Below are positions 45,193-54,867 of a stretch of DNA of 64,000 bases, piece by piece. The notes under the pieces were generated by a model. That model was not told the origin of the DNA. It did no database searches and saw only the letters and a program-made list of their open reading frames with translations. Within the stretch, counting starts at the first letter, position 1; each line of letters starts with the position of its first letter. The translations under genes and the position numbers were made by a program. Source of the stretch: Tricholomella constricta (lineage: Eukaryota; Basidiomycota; Agaricomycetes; Agaricales; Lyophyllaceae); NCBI GenBank assembly GCA_013368375.1, contig JAACJP010000007.1, positions 1,240,001-1,304,000 on the forward strand, in the 5' to 3' direction.

Positions 45193-45696
45193 TGTTAGGG
45201 CAACCCTTGCGGTGGAGCGTGATCACACTGGCAAAGGGGAATTCGAAGTTATATTGAGGTACAGTAAACGAAGGTAAGTAAGGCTTACCTGGCAAAGGGG
45301 AATCCGAAGAGAATAGTGTAAAGGATTCCCAAATGCCAGGGGGCCGACTATATACGAGTGTAGGATGTGAGGGCCGGTCCTCCAGAGTGTACTGTACATG
45401 TAATAATAACGAATGGTGTGCGGCACGTGTATGGACACGTTCCCGACGCTGTCCGATCCTCGTGGCTCAGGGTACGGGCACGAGGTGGGACAGCCGACGT
45501 CGGGGTGTCGGGTCGTCGAGATCGGCGTCGGGTGCACGCAGGGAAGGTGGGGAAACGACAGGAAGTGAGTAAGTATGTACACCGACGCTTGGGTCGGAGC
45601 ATCGGGTCGGGATCGCGATCGGTCGGTCGGGGGCGAGCGCGTGAGTCGGGAACGATCTGTGAGCGTCAGAGAGCGTGAACGAGAGTTCCCCTAACA
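45193..45696 (-). repeat. 3' LTR of the gypsy element
   Basis: Starts TGTTAGGGCAACCC, ends TTCCCCTAACA. Preceded in element orientation by a purine run (AAAAGGGGGGGTGA, 45697-45710), the polypurine tract. Confidence 0.93.
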
Positions 45697-48522
45697 TCAC
45701 CCCCCCTTTTGAATCGCAACGGCTCGGTGCGGGGTGACGGTGGCGAAGACGGCGGGGGATAGAGTGAAGATGCCACGGATGTGGCGCGCAGCATCAGGAT
45801 TGTCGCGGTGGAACTTGCGAACCAGGTCGGGTGCGGCGACGTTCTCCCGGGGCTCCCACGAAGCTTCTTCATAGCTGTAGCCTTTCCACAAGATTTTGTA
45901 CTGGAGTTTCTTGCGGAAGATGCGACTGTCGAGGATTTTGTGGACTTCGTAGTGGGGTTTGTCATCGATGATGTCTGGTGGCAGCGGAGGGTCGGACTGT
46001 CGACCTTCGATCGGGTCAGCGACGGCGGGGACAAGCTTTATGACGTGGAAGACTGGGTGGATGCGCTTCATGGACTGAGGCAGCAGGAGGCGGTATGCGA
46101 GCGGGCCGACTCGCCTTTGCACGACGAAAGGGCCAAGGTAGCGATGCGATAATTTCTTAGACGGTCGGGTCGTAGAAATGTCGGTCGCATCCAAGTACAC
46201 ATTGTCGCCCGGCTGGTAGTCGGGTGTCGGGGCGTGTCGCTGATTGTAATACCGCTCCATGTCGTCTTTGGCCTTTGAAAGTGCCGCCTTGGCTTCCTCC
46301 TGTGCTTCCTTCATGCGCTCCACGAACTCGTCGGCCGACTCGTTCTTGGAAGCGCCCCGACGAGGCTCGAAGCCCATGCGCGGATGCCGACCAGTGTCGA
46401 GCAAGAAAGGGGTCTGCTGCATCGCCGAATGTACATGGTTGTTGTAACTGAATTCGGCGTCGGGCAGAAGGTCCTCCCAGTCGTTCTGGCGCTCGTTGCA
46501 GAAGACCCGCAAGAACTGTTCCAGCTCCTGGTTGACGCGCTCAGTCTGCCCATCGGTCTGAGGGTGGTAGGCCGTCGAGGCCGACAGCTTGATACCCAGG
46601 AGCCGGTACAGTTTGCGCGTGAACTCGGCAACAAACTGTGGACCTCGATCGGAGATGAATGCGTCGGGGAGACCGTGCAGCTTCCAGACGTGGCGACGGT
46701 AGAGATTCGCAGCTCCCAAGGCCGAACAGGTCGTGTGCGACGCGATGAAATGTGCGCGTTTTCCGACTGAGTCCACGACGTTCATGATCGCGTCATGGCC
46801 GTTGGACTCTGGGAGTTCGGTGATGAAGTCGACCGATACGACATTCCATCGGCCTTCGGGAATTGGGAGAGGCTGCAGCTGTCCGACGGGGAGTTGGTGG
46901 CGGGGTTTGGTGCGCAAGCACATGTCGCAGGTGCTGGTGTATGAACCGATGAAGCGCGACATCTGGGGCCACCAGTAGTTGCGCGACACCAGCTCGAGCG
47001 TCTTCCAGCGACCCGGGTTGTGCTTTGCGCCCTCGACGAAGTGCCGCCACTCCTCCAGAGACCGGATGATCGCTAGCATCTCCTTGTCATGGATCTCGTA
47101 GTTCCGCTCGACTGCGTTCAAGCTTTTCGAGTAGAACGCGACCGGGTGCCACTTGCCATCGGACGGCGACTCTTGCGACAGGACCGTGCCCGTTGCGAAG
47201 TCGGACGAGTCGGCTTCGATGCGGTACGGTCGGTCGTCGTCGGGGAACATGAGGACTGGCCCCGACGTGATCGCAGACTTCAGAAGGGCAAAGGCCGACT
47301 GCTCCGACTCTCCCCATCGCCAGGCGATGTCTTTGCCAGTCAAGTCGAACAGGGGTCTGGCGTGGTGTGAGAAGTCCTGAATGAACCGTCGGTAGAAATT
47401 GGTGAAGCCTAGGAACGCTTGCACCTCTTTCTTGTTCTTCGGCGCCGGCCATTCCGACACTCCAGCGACCTTGACCGGATCCATTTCCGCTTGCCCGTGC
47501 GAGATGATCAACCCAAGATACTCGATCTTGGTCTGTTCAAACTCGCATTTCTCGGGCTTTAAGAACAGCTTATGTTTGCGGAGTCGGTCCAGTACGAGTC
47601 GCGCGACCCGACGGTGTTCCTCAAGAGTCTTGGTGTAAATCAAGATGTCGTCAAGGTACACGCAAACGACACCCTCCGCGATCAGATCGTGGAAGATGTC
47701 ATTCATCATGGTCTGGAATGTGGCGGGGCTATTCGTGAGGCCGAAGAACATGACGAGCGGCTCGAAGAGACCGCGGTTCGTCCGAAATGCTGCCTTCCAC
47801 TCATCGCCCTCCTTGATCCGAACGTTATTGTACCCCCATCGGACGTCCAGCTTGGTGAAGTACCGCGCGCCTCGGAGGTTGTTCACCAGTTCGCTAATGA
47901 GGGGCAGCGGGTACCGATTCTTCACCGTGAGCGCGTTGAGCGTCCGATAGTCCTGCACCAGTCGGAGCGACCCGTCCTTCTTCTTGATGAAGAACACCGG
48001 CGATGCCATAGGCAACTTCGACGGTCGGATCCGACCCGACTCGAGGTTCTCCTTGAGGAACACATCGAGTTCAACTTGCTCTGCGGGCGACAGAGGGTAG
48101 ACTTTCGTGCCAGTCGGTGACGCGCCTGGTTCCAATTCGATCGCATGGTCCCACTGCTTGCGATCGGGAAGCTCGTCAAACGCGACCTTGGAGAAGACGT
48201 CGTCGAAGTCGTGGAGGTGGGTCGGAACGGCGTCGCAGAACGACTTAGGCGCAGAGTTCGTGGCGTGTGCCTCAGCGAGTCGCTGCGATGTCGTTTGACT
48301 GGCGCGAATGTGCATTTCGGTCGGAGGGGGGTGGATCGCAGTCGCAAAGATGCGATCGCCGTTCAGGAAGGTCTCCACCAGGAAGTCGTCCGACTCTGGA
48401 TTGGGTTCCTCCATGATCGGGGTGTAGGGGAGGAACTCATCGGTGTCGGAGTCGTCTTCGATGTAGGGGCAGGTCGGGGCTCGCAGGTCGGGCTCGACTG
48501 TCAGGATTCCTTCCGCCGACAA
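45697..48522 (-). CDS. Gypsy pol: RT, truncated RNase H, integrase, chromodomain
   Basis: 941 codons. RT: ASPVFFIKKKDGSLRLVQDY, YPLPLISELV, VYLDDILIY (about 47640-47666). RNase H begins YRIEADSSDFATG and NYEIHDKEMLAIIRSLEEWR, then jumps at about 47015-47024 from FVEGAKH to NPGRWKTLELVSRNYWWPQM, so the last RNase H Asp region, the linker and the His-His half of the integrase zinc finger are deleted in frame. Integrase core: SVDFITELP, SDRGPQF, DGQTERVN. Chromodomain: YKILWKGYSYEEASWEPREN. The stop codon lies in the polypurine tract next to the LTR. Confidence 0.92.
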   Translation of the reverse strand: MSAEGILTVEPDLRAPTCPYIEDDSDTDEFLPYTPIMEEPNPESDDFLVETFLNGDRIFATAIHPPPTEMHIRASQTTSQRLAEAHATNSAPKSFCDAVPTHLHDFDDVFSKVAFDELPDRKQWDHAIELEPGASPTGTKVYPLSPAEQVELDVFLKENLESGRIRPSKLPMASPVFFIKKKDGSLRLVQDYRTLNALTVKNRYPLPLISELVNNLRGARYFTKLDVRWGYNNVRIKEGDEWKAAFRTNRGLFEPLVMFFGLTNSPATFQTMMNDIFHDLIAEGVVCVYLDDILIYTKTLEEHRRVARLVLDRLRKHKLFLKPEKCEFEQTKIEYLGLIISHGQAEMDPVKVAGVSEWPAPKNKKEVQAFLGFTNFYRRFIQDFSHHARPLFDLTGKDIAWRWGESEQSAFALLKSAITSGPVLMFPDDDRPYRIEADSSDFATGTVLSQESPSDGKWHPVAFYSKSLNAVERNYEIHDKEMLAIIRSLEEWRHFVEGAKHNPGRWKTLELVSRNYWWPQMSRFIGSYTSTCDMCLRTKPRHQLPVGQLQPLPIPEGRWNVVSVDFITELPESNGHDAIMNVVDSVGKRAHFIASHTTCSALGAANLYRRHVWKLHGLPDAFISDRGPQFVAEFTRKLYRLLGIKLSASTAYHPQTDGQTERVNQELEQFLRVFCNERQNDWEDLLPDAEFSYNNHVHSAMQQTPFLLDTGRHPRMGFEPRRGASKNESADEFVERMKEAQEEAKAALSKAKDDMERYYNQRHAPTPDYQPGDNVYLDATDISTTRPSKKLSHRYLGPFVVQRRVGPLAYRLLLPQSMKRIHPVFHVIKLVPAVADPIEGRQSDPPLPPDIIDDKPHYEVHKILDSRIFRKKLQYKILWKGYSYEEASWEPRENVAAPDLVRKFHRDNPDAARHIRGIFTLSPAVFATVTPHRAVAIQKGG

Positions 48523-48581
48523 GCCCGAATGGCGGCTCGCAGCTTGGTGCGTGAACGACGCTCCTCCTTGACTTCAACCTT

Positions 48582-49231
48582 TCAGGTGTCGCAACGTGTC
48601 GGCGCTCGACTCATTTTCACCTTTCCCGTTGCCCAATCAATGTCGGGGCTGTGGTCTCGGAGCCAGGTGAATCCGAGAATGAGATCCTGCTTCCCAATAC
48701 CCGCGACCGCAAACAGAACACGCTCGGAGTGACCGTCGTAACGTAAGACTGCGTCCACGACGTATTCAATGGCGCCCGCCTCATTAGGGGTTCCGTCAAC
48801 ATTGTAGGCACGTGTCGGGTGATTCAGCCGTCGCGTCTTCAGCTTGTGCTTTTCAACGAAGGCAGTGTTGATGAAGCAAGCCGAAGCCCCGCTGTCAACG
48901 AGGGCAGCGAGCGAATGCGTTTCTTGGGTGTCGGTGGTCTCGAGCTCGACCTTGAGCGACAGGGATAAGGAGTCGGGGGAGGCGGTGATCACGAAGCGAC
49001 GGGGCAGTCGCTTTTCCCAGCGCGGTAGTCCGCGACGCGACGGTACAGTCGGCTCGGTCGGAGCGACCGAAGGAGATGGCGTTTGGTCAGGAGAGGATTG
49101 TACATCTTCGTCGATTGGTTCACCCGTAGAAGTAGCAGCAATATTAAGTATATTGGGGTACTCTACAGATAGGGGGGCGAACCGATTACAACTAGACAAC
49201 GGGGGCGTACTTTTCACCCGTTGTGCGACTA
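48582..49231 (-). CDS. Gypsy protease region
   Basis: Aspartic protease with LVDSGASACFIN and ILGFTWLRDHSPDIDW. Its frame is -1 to gag and opens before the gag stop, around GATTTTTAG at 49229-49237. It ends in TGA at 48584-48582; the same frame continues plausibly beyond (KVEVKEERRSRTKLRAAIRA), but RT is in another frame, so there is a lesion here. Confidence 0.8.
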
Positions 49232-50449
49232 AAAATCCTCTTCCGTGGCCAAGGCGATCGGGTCGGCCGACTCGGGAGTCGGGTCAGCTGGGATCGCATC
49301 CTTGCGCGCCAGTAGCTGCATGATCAGCTCATCCAGTTCCTCCGGCATGACGTGGCGCAGGTCAAAGCGCTTTGGGCAGTCACGCCAGAAGTGCCCCGGC
49401 TGCTTGCATCGACGACAGGTGTCGTCCTGAACAGGACGTCCACGGAGCCGGTCGATGTCCATAGGGACACCTGGGGGAAGAGACGGCATCACGGGCGTGC
49501 TGAGAAAGTGCGCCGGTGCCGACACACGAACGGGAGCGGTCGGTGGGGCAGTGGGTCGCCATCGGAGCATGGGCGCGACCACAGGCATCGGAATGGGGGC
49601 AGTCGGGCGACTCGCAGTCGGAACTGTCGGAGCCGACCGACGGTGGAAGTCCTCCTCAGTCCTCATGATGAAGTCCTGGGAGCGGGCGATCGCTAGCCAG
49701 TCCTCGATCTTGGAGTCGTCGGGCCGACCCGTGGTGATGCTCCCAAGCCTCCTTGAGAGCTTCGGGTCCATGCCCTGACGGAATTTGAGGACCAGATGGC
49801 GGCCGTCTGGGTAATCGGCCTTGATCCACAGCGCCTTGAACGAGTCGATGTACTCTTCGATGGTGCGCCCATTCTGGAAGTACGCTGTCGACTCCAGGGT
49901 GAGCGCAGCGTCGGCGACTTCGTCGAACAGGAAGAACTCCTTTTCGAAGTTCGACGCGAAGTCCTTCCAGGTCGGGAATGCGCGCTTTACCGACCCATAC
50001 TGAAAGACCCGACCGACGAAGTCGGCGGCGCGACCGTGTTGCATGTATGACAACACCCAGCTGATTCGGGCGTGGTCATCGGCGAACTGTCCGACGCTCA
50101 GGGAGAAGTAGAGCTGGCACGCGTTCCAGAAGGCGCGGCCGCCCGATCGAGCGCCGTCGTACACGGGAGGGGGCGACGGCCGAATGTGCGATCCCGATCG
50201 CGGAAGGGGAGGGGACATCGGCAAGGGCTGCGTCGGCGTCGCGGGGGTCGTAGGTGCTGCTGGGGAGGCAGCGGAGGGGTTCCCCAAAACGATGGTATCT
50301 AAAAGAGCGGCGATGCGGTCCATGGTGGCCGAGTTGGTGGTGTTGGATTGGGAGAGAGCCACCATTGCGGTTTCAAGGCTTGCCAGTCGTTCCTCTGGCG
50401 TGAGCGCAGCAGGAGACGGAGGCGTGTCGAATTCACCGAAGTCGGACAT
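49229..50449 (-). CDS. Gypsy gag
   Basis: 406 aa. Retrotransposon gag domain (GRAFWNACQLYFSLSVGQF, SWVLSYMQHGRAADFV, WKDFASNFEKEFF) and a CCHC knuckle (CRRCKQPGHFWRDC). Intact from ATG to TAG. The stop TAG sits in a run of five T residues. Confidence 0.92.
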   Translation of the reverse strand: MSDFGEFDTPPSPAALTPEERLASLETAMVALSQSNTTNSATMDRIAALLDTIVLGNPSAASPAAPTTPATPTQPLPMSPPLPRSGSHIRPSPPPVYDGARSGGRAFWNACQLYFSLSVGQFADDHARISWVLSYMQHGRAADFVGRVFQYGSVKRAFPTWKDFASNFEKEFFLFDEVADAALTLESTAYFQNGRTIEEYIDSFKALWIKADYPDGRHLVLKFRQGMDPKLSRRLGSITTGRPDDSKIEDWLAIARSQDFIMRTEEDFHRRSAPTVPTASRPTAPIPMPVVAPMLRWRPTAPPTAPVRVSAPAHFLSTPVMPSLPPGVPMDIDRLRGRPVQDDTCRRCKQPGHFWRDCPKRFDLRHVMPEELDELIMQLLARKDAIPADPTPESADPIALATEEDF

Positions 50450-50575
50450 CTCGAGACGGGACTGGGCGACGATCGGAGCGGGCGTGCATTGGACGGGTTG
50501 CGTGTAGCAGACACGTGTTTCGGCGCGGAGGCTGATCGGTCGGCTTCGTCGGGTCTCCGGTTTACACTATTCTGC

Positions 50576-51080
50576 TGTTAGGGCAACCCTTGCGGTGGAG
50601 CGTGATCACACTGGCAAAGGGGAATCCGAAGTTATATTGAGGTACAGTAAACGAAGGTAAGTAAGGCTTACCTGGCAAAGGGGAATCCGAAGAGAATAGT
50701 GTAAAGGATTCCCAAATGCCAGGGGGCCGACTATATACGAGTGTAGGACGTGAGGGCCGGTCCTCCAGAGTGTACTGTACATGTAATAATAACGAATGGT
50801 GTGCGGCACGTGTATGGACACGTTCCTGCCGCTGTCCGATCCTCGTGGCTCAGGGTACGGGCACGAGGTGGGACAGCCGACGTCGGGGTGTCGGGTCGTC
50901 GGGATCGGTGTCGGGTGCACGCAGGGAAGGTGGGGAAACGACAGGAAGTGAGTAAGTATGTACACCGACGCTTGGGTCGGAGTGTTGGGTCGGGATCGCG
51001 ATCGGTCGGTCGGGGGCGAGCGCGTGAGTCGGGGAACAATCTGTGAGCGTCGGAGAGCGTGAACGAGAGTTCCCCTGACA
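50576..51080 (-). repeat. 5' LTR of the gypsy element
   Basis: Second LTR, same ends as the 3' LTR. Differences include a GCATCGG to GTGTTGG block near 50990 and CCGACGC to CTGCCGC near 50828 relative to the other LTR. Confidence 0.93.
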
Positions 51081-51085
51081 GTTGA
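51081..51085. repeat. Target-site duplication GTTGA, right
   Basis: Partner of 45188-45192. Confidence 0.9.
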
Positions 51086-53772
51086 GATAGCCAAAGTTTC
51101 CGAGTAGGAAGATCGCGAGTAACACGAATACCCAGATATAATGAAGCCGCACCGAGATCAACGACTTTGAAGGACTTGTTCATTTCGGCGAGAACCCATT
51201 TATAGAGCGGTTCCGAGTTCGTGGCGACGAGACCATCATCGACATGGACGGTAATGATGATCAGGAGGGGTTGGTTATCAGGCGGCATCGGAATGGAAGG
51301 GTGAGGGGGTTCCAGAAAACGCGCGTAGAACACAGCATGGTCGACTTTACAGCGAGCAAGACCGATAGATTCGAGGACGCGACGAAGAAGAGCATACCAT
51401 TCATGCGATGATTGTTTCAGACCATAGATGGCACGGATGCAGAGGTAAACCAAGGACGCGTCGGCTTCAGGAAAGCCTGGAATTTGCTTGCAATAAAGGA
51501 GATGAGAGAGGAGAGCGTTGAGGAATGCGGTTTTGACGTCAAAGGTAAACAGGTGAAGACCATTTTTAGCGGCAAAGGCGAAAACGATACGAATACTGGT
51601 AAGTTTGGCGACCGGGGAGTAAGTATTGCCATAATCTTCAGGACGTTGTGCAAATCTGCGAGCGACCAGGCGAGCTTTCTCAAGGCCACGGATGATAGAA
51701 TCATCAGGGTTGTGCTTGAAATCGTAGACCCACCGAAGTCCAATCGCTTTGCGACCAGGAGGAAGGGTACACAATTTGAAGACCCCGAGTTCCATGAGAC
51801 TAGCGTACTCACGCTTCATAGCCGCAAGCCAAACCGAAGTGTCTGGACGTGAGATGGCCTCGGCATAACTTGCAGGAGGGATATCAGGATTAAATGGTCG
51901 AGGCTTTTTCCAGTTAAGAGCTTCCGGGTAAGCAGAATAGGCTTTGAAGTCGGCGATAGCAGAACGTTCATGGGAAAGGAGATCCGAGGGAAGAGAGGTA
52001 AAAGCGTCGGCCGAGAGCAAAGCGATGAAATCCTGGATAGCATTAGACGAGTCGAAGGTAGACGCAACCCCAGAAAAAGCATGATCGTCCGACTGACGAG
52101 AAGTACGAGTCGAACGGAGGCGAGTAAGGCGTTCATCACGTTGACGAAGAGAATCAGCATAATCACGACCACGATCAGTCGCGGAGATTTGTCGACGGGG
52201 ACGCGATGGGACAGAGGGTGATGGCAAAGGAGCGAGAGTTGAGAGGGAAGGACTTGATGGAGATGGAGAGGGAGGAGAGACGACAATATCATGAGGACGA
52301 AGGGCACCACAAACATTTTCGTTGAAGATGACATCACGTGAAAAGGAATATTTTCCGTTAAGATCCCTAACACACCATCCGACACGATGATCTTCGTATC
52401 CGACAAAAATAGCCTCAAATCGATGAGGACCACCTTTGGTACAGAGTTCAGGGGGGATGGCGACGAAGCATTGGCAACCCCAGACCCGAAGATGTGCGAG
52501 ATCCGGTTTCTTCTTTTCCATGACCTCGAAGGGAGTGAGAGGCGCGGCGAGGGTAGACGTTGGGAGGCGATTACGAAGGTATTGTACTGTCAGAACAGCA
52601 TCGCCGAAAAAAGAGGGAGGGAGTCCGGAGTCCGCAAGGAGGGTTTGCGCAGAATCCTGAAGGGTACGAATATATCGTTCCGCTTTACCATTCTGGGAGT
52701 GGGCATAAGCAGCAGTGACTTGATGTTCAATACCACGAGACAGGAAATGGGTCTTCAGAGCACCACCCACAAACTCGCCAGCACCATCAGAGCGGACAAT
52801 ACGAACGCGGTTTCCGGATTTCAGTTCCCATGCAGCTTCCGTGTCTTTGTAATGAGAGGTGGCGGCATCCTTGTGAGTTAAAAGACGGGTACTGCCAAAG
52901 TTCGAAAAATCATCAAGGATAGAGTGGAAGAGGGTGTGTGCCTGTGGAGTCTGAACAGGGAAGGGTCCACACGTATCCATGTGGAGGAGTTCGCAGACAT
53001 CCGAAGCACGATGAGCAAGGTGATCGTAAGGTCGTTGAGGTTACTTTCCAATCAAACAGGGGATGCAGTGCGATTCTGAGAAAGCGCCGGAGTACTCAAT
53101 GCCAGTCACGAAGGGTTTGGTAAGGGTAGCCCGAGTAGCGTCAGAACCAAGGTGTCCAAAGCGACGATGCCAAAGATTTGGCGAAGCAAGAACACGCGGA
53201 AAGCGCAGGTCCGAGTCCTGGAGGGCAATAGCCGGAAGAACGACCGCATCGTCCAGATTGACGAGAGGTAAAGAGGATTCTGGACGGATAAAATCGCAGG
53301 ACAGGAAGGATAGCCGACGAATGACAGTGGCATCGAGGACATGCCCCAAAGGACGCGACGGTGAAGACAGAAGGTGAACGGTGGTCGAAGAGCGATCAAA
53401 GGTAAGACGAGCGCCCAATTCAGTCATGCTACCGACCGAGAGTAAATTGATTGGAGCATCGGGGGCGTGGAGACACTCCCGAAGACGGTAAACGACTTCT
53501 CTGCCATCCAAGAGGGTCCGGAATCGAACTTCGCCCTTGGCCAACGTGGGAAGGAGGCCACAGTTGGCGGTGCCAACAGACACCGCCTGAGTAGGATCGT
53601 AAGTCCAGAAAAGATCCCGGTCACGAATGACATGGATAGTACATCCGGAGTCAAGGAGAGCGTTGAAGCGAGAAGAAAGAGAGAGCAGCACCACCGAATC
53701 CGTCGCGTAAACGAAATCGGTATATGGAGGAAGAGGCGCTGGGCCGTCAGGAGGAGCTTCAGAGGGACACTC

Positions 53773-53868
53773 GGTGTCCAAATCAATCAAATCAATTGGG
53801 GTTTTGGTGGGAGACTCCTCGGTGTCCAAATCAATCAAATCAATTGGGGTTTTGGTGGGAGACTCTAC
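53773..53868. repeat. Two tandem 48-bp units in the copia gag-protease linker
   Basis: GGTGTCCAAATCAATC... repeated at 53773 and 53821, encoding ESPTKTPIDLIDLDTE twice. The copies are almost identical. Confidence 0.95.
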
Positions 53869-54519
53869 AACAGGCGATAAGGAGGGCTCTGGAGCAGAGG
53901 TCGTAATGAGGGCAGTAGGACGAGTGGCAGCTTTCTGCGCAAGGAAACGCGCCTTTCCTCCTTCATCACCACCGCCGGGTCTCCAACATTGCGGCCGGAG
54001 ATGACCAAGCGAACCGCAGTTATCACAGATCGGTCGGTCAGTTGCAGGGGAAGAAGACGCTAACGGAGTCGAGGAAGAATCCGGAGGTACAGAAGAGGCA
54101 GTGGCAAGCGTTGCAGTGGGATTCGCCCGACGCGGAGGAGGATGAGTAAGAGCAAGGCGACAGAGATCCATTTCGATCTTGAGAGCTTCGTTGGATAGGT
54201 AATCGAAAGTGAGTTGACGTTCGTCATCAGAACGCTCGATGTCCAAACAAACCAAGGTACGAAGGTGGTCAAGGGCGGAAATGTGGGGGAGACCGTCGAC
54301 GAATTTTTGGACTTGTTCATAATAGAAAAAAGGGCAACGCGTAGACTGGAGCTGCATGACCGCCTGTTGCCAGCACGTAACGTAAGCGACAATATCGCTA
54401 ACCGAGTGCGCTTTGCGTAAGAGGGTGTTCATCTTCAGGAGTTCAGCAGCGGAGGTGTTCCCAACCCCATACTTCTCCCGGAGGATAAGGAGCAGACCCG
54501 CATATATACACACATACAC

Positions 54520-54867
54520 TTAAGCCTACCTTCATTTTGTAAGAACGTATGGCTGAAGTCTAGCCTACTTTTCGTAGAGCTTCGAGACGGTCTTCAGTTT
54601 AATTTTTTTGCCCAGCACACCTCAATCCTAACAAGTCTACCATACCAAACCATGTAGCATACTTCAAATAGATTCAAGTCAGCTTGAAAAAGTTCAATAT
54701 ATTTTGAGCGTACCTCAATCCTAACGAGTCTACCATACCAAACCGTGTAGCGTACTTCAAAAAGCCTACTTGAACCCTAAGGTACAGCAAGTCTACCATG
54801 ACCGCGAGTCTACCAGGCCCTAGCCGTCGAGTCAGCCGATGAAAGGTCTACCCAGCCTATACAGGCT
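54520..54867. repeat. Junction region with a 50-bp direct repeat
   Basis: The block CCTCAATCCTAAC(A/G)AG, TCTACCATACCAAACC, then GTAGC.TACTTCAA, occurs at about 54621-54670 and 54714-54763. Pyrimidine-rich words AGTCTACC and AAGCCTAC recur. It lies between the truncated copia 5' end and the KDZ relic; no coding sequence. Confidence 0.8.

Larger units (their letters stand above)
45193..51080 (-). mobile_element. Ty3/gypsy chromoviral LTR retrotransposon inserted in the copia element
   Basis: 5.9 kb, two LTRs of about 505 bp (45193-45696 and 50576-51080) beginning TGTTAGGG and ending CCCCTAACA or CCCCTGACA, flanked by GTTGA duplications. Internal gag, protease and RT-RH-IN-chromodomain frames on the minus strand. 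LTRs differ at about 13 positions by eye, mostly transitions. Defects: a frameshift plus stop between protease and RT, and an in-frame deletion between RNase H and integrase. Confidence 0.95.
44343..54519 (-). mobile_element. Ty1/copia retrotransposon, split by a gypsy insertion, 5' truncated
   Basis: Coding parts are 54519-51081 and 45192-44343. Order gag-PR-IN-RT-RH is diagnostic of copia. Gag fragment with CCHC knuckle (CDNCGSLGHLRPQC), protease LLDSGCTIHVI, integrase HRRFGHLG...CIPCLIGK with D (MDTCGPF), D (RSDGAGEF) and E (SQNGKAERYIRT), RT with TFDVKTAFLNA and VHVDD, RNase H with STEAEYMSIS and CDNQSA. In-frame stops TAA at 53041-53043 and TGA at 44706-44708. The N-terminal ~100 residues of gag and the 5' LTR are missing. 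Removing the gypsy element and one target duplication restores LSQ-R-SFVVDLLAQYN. Confidence 0.92.

Noticed and set aside
48582..48600. Second programmed frameshift between gypsy protease and RT
   Set aside because: The RT frame has its own stop 9 bases after the protease stop, so a single slip cannot join them; a mutation is more likely.
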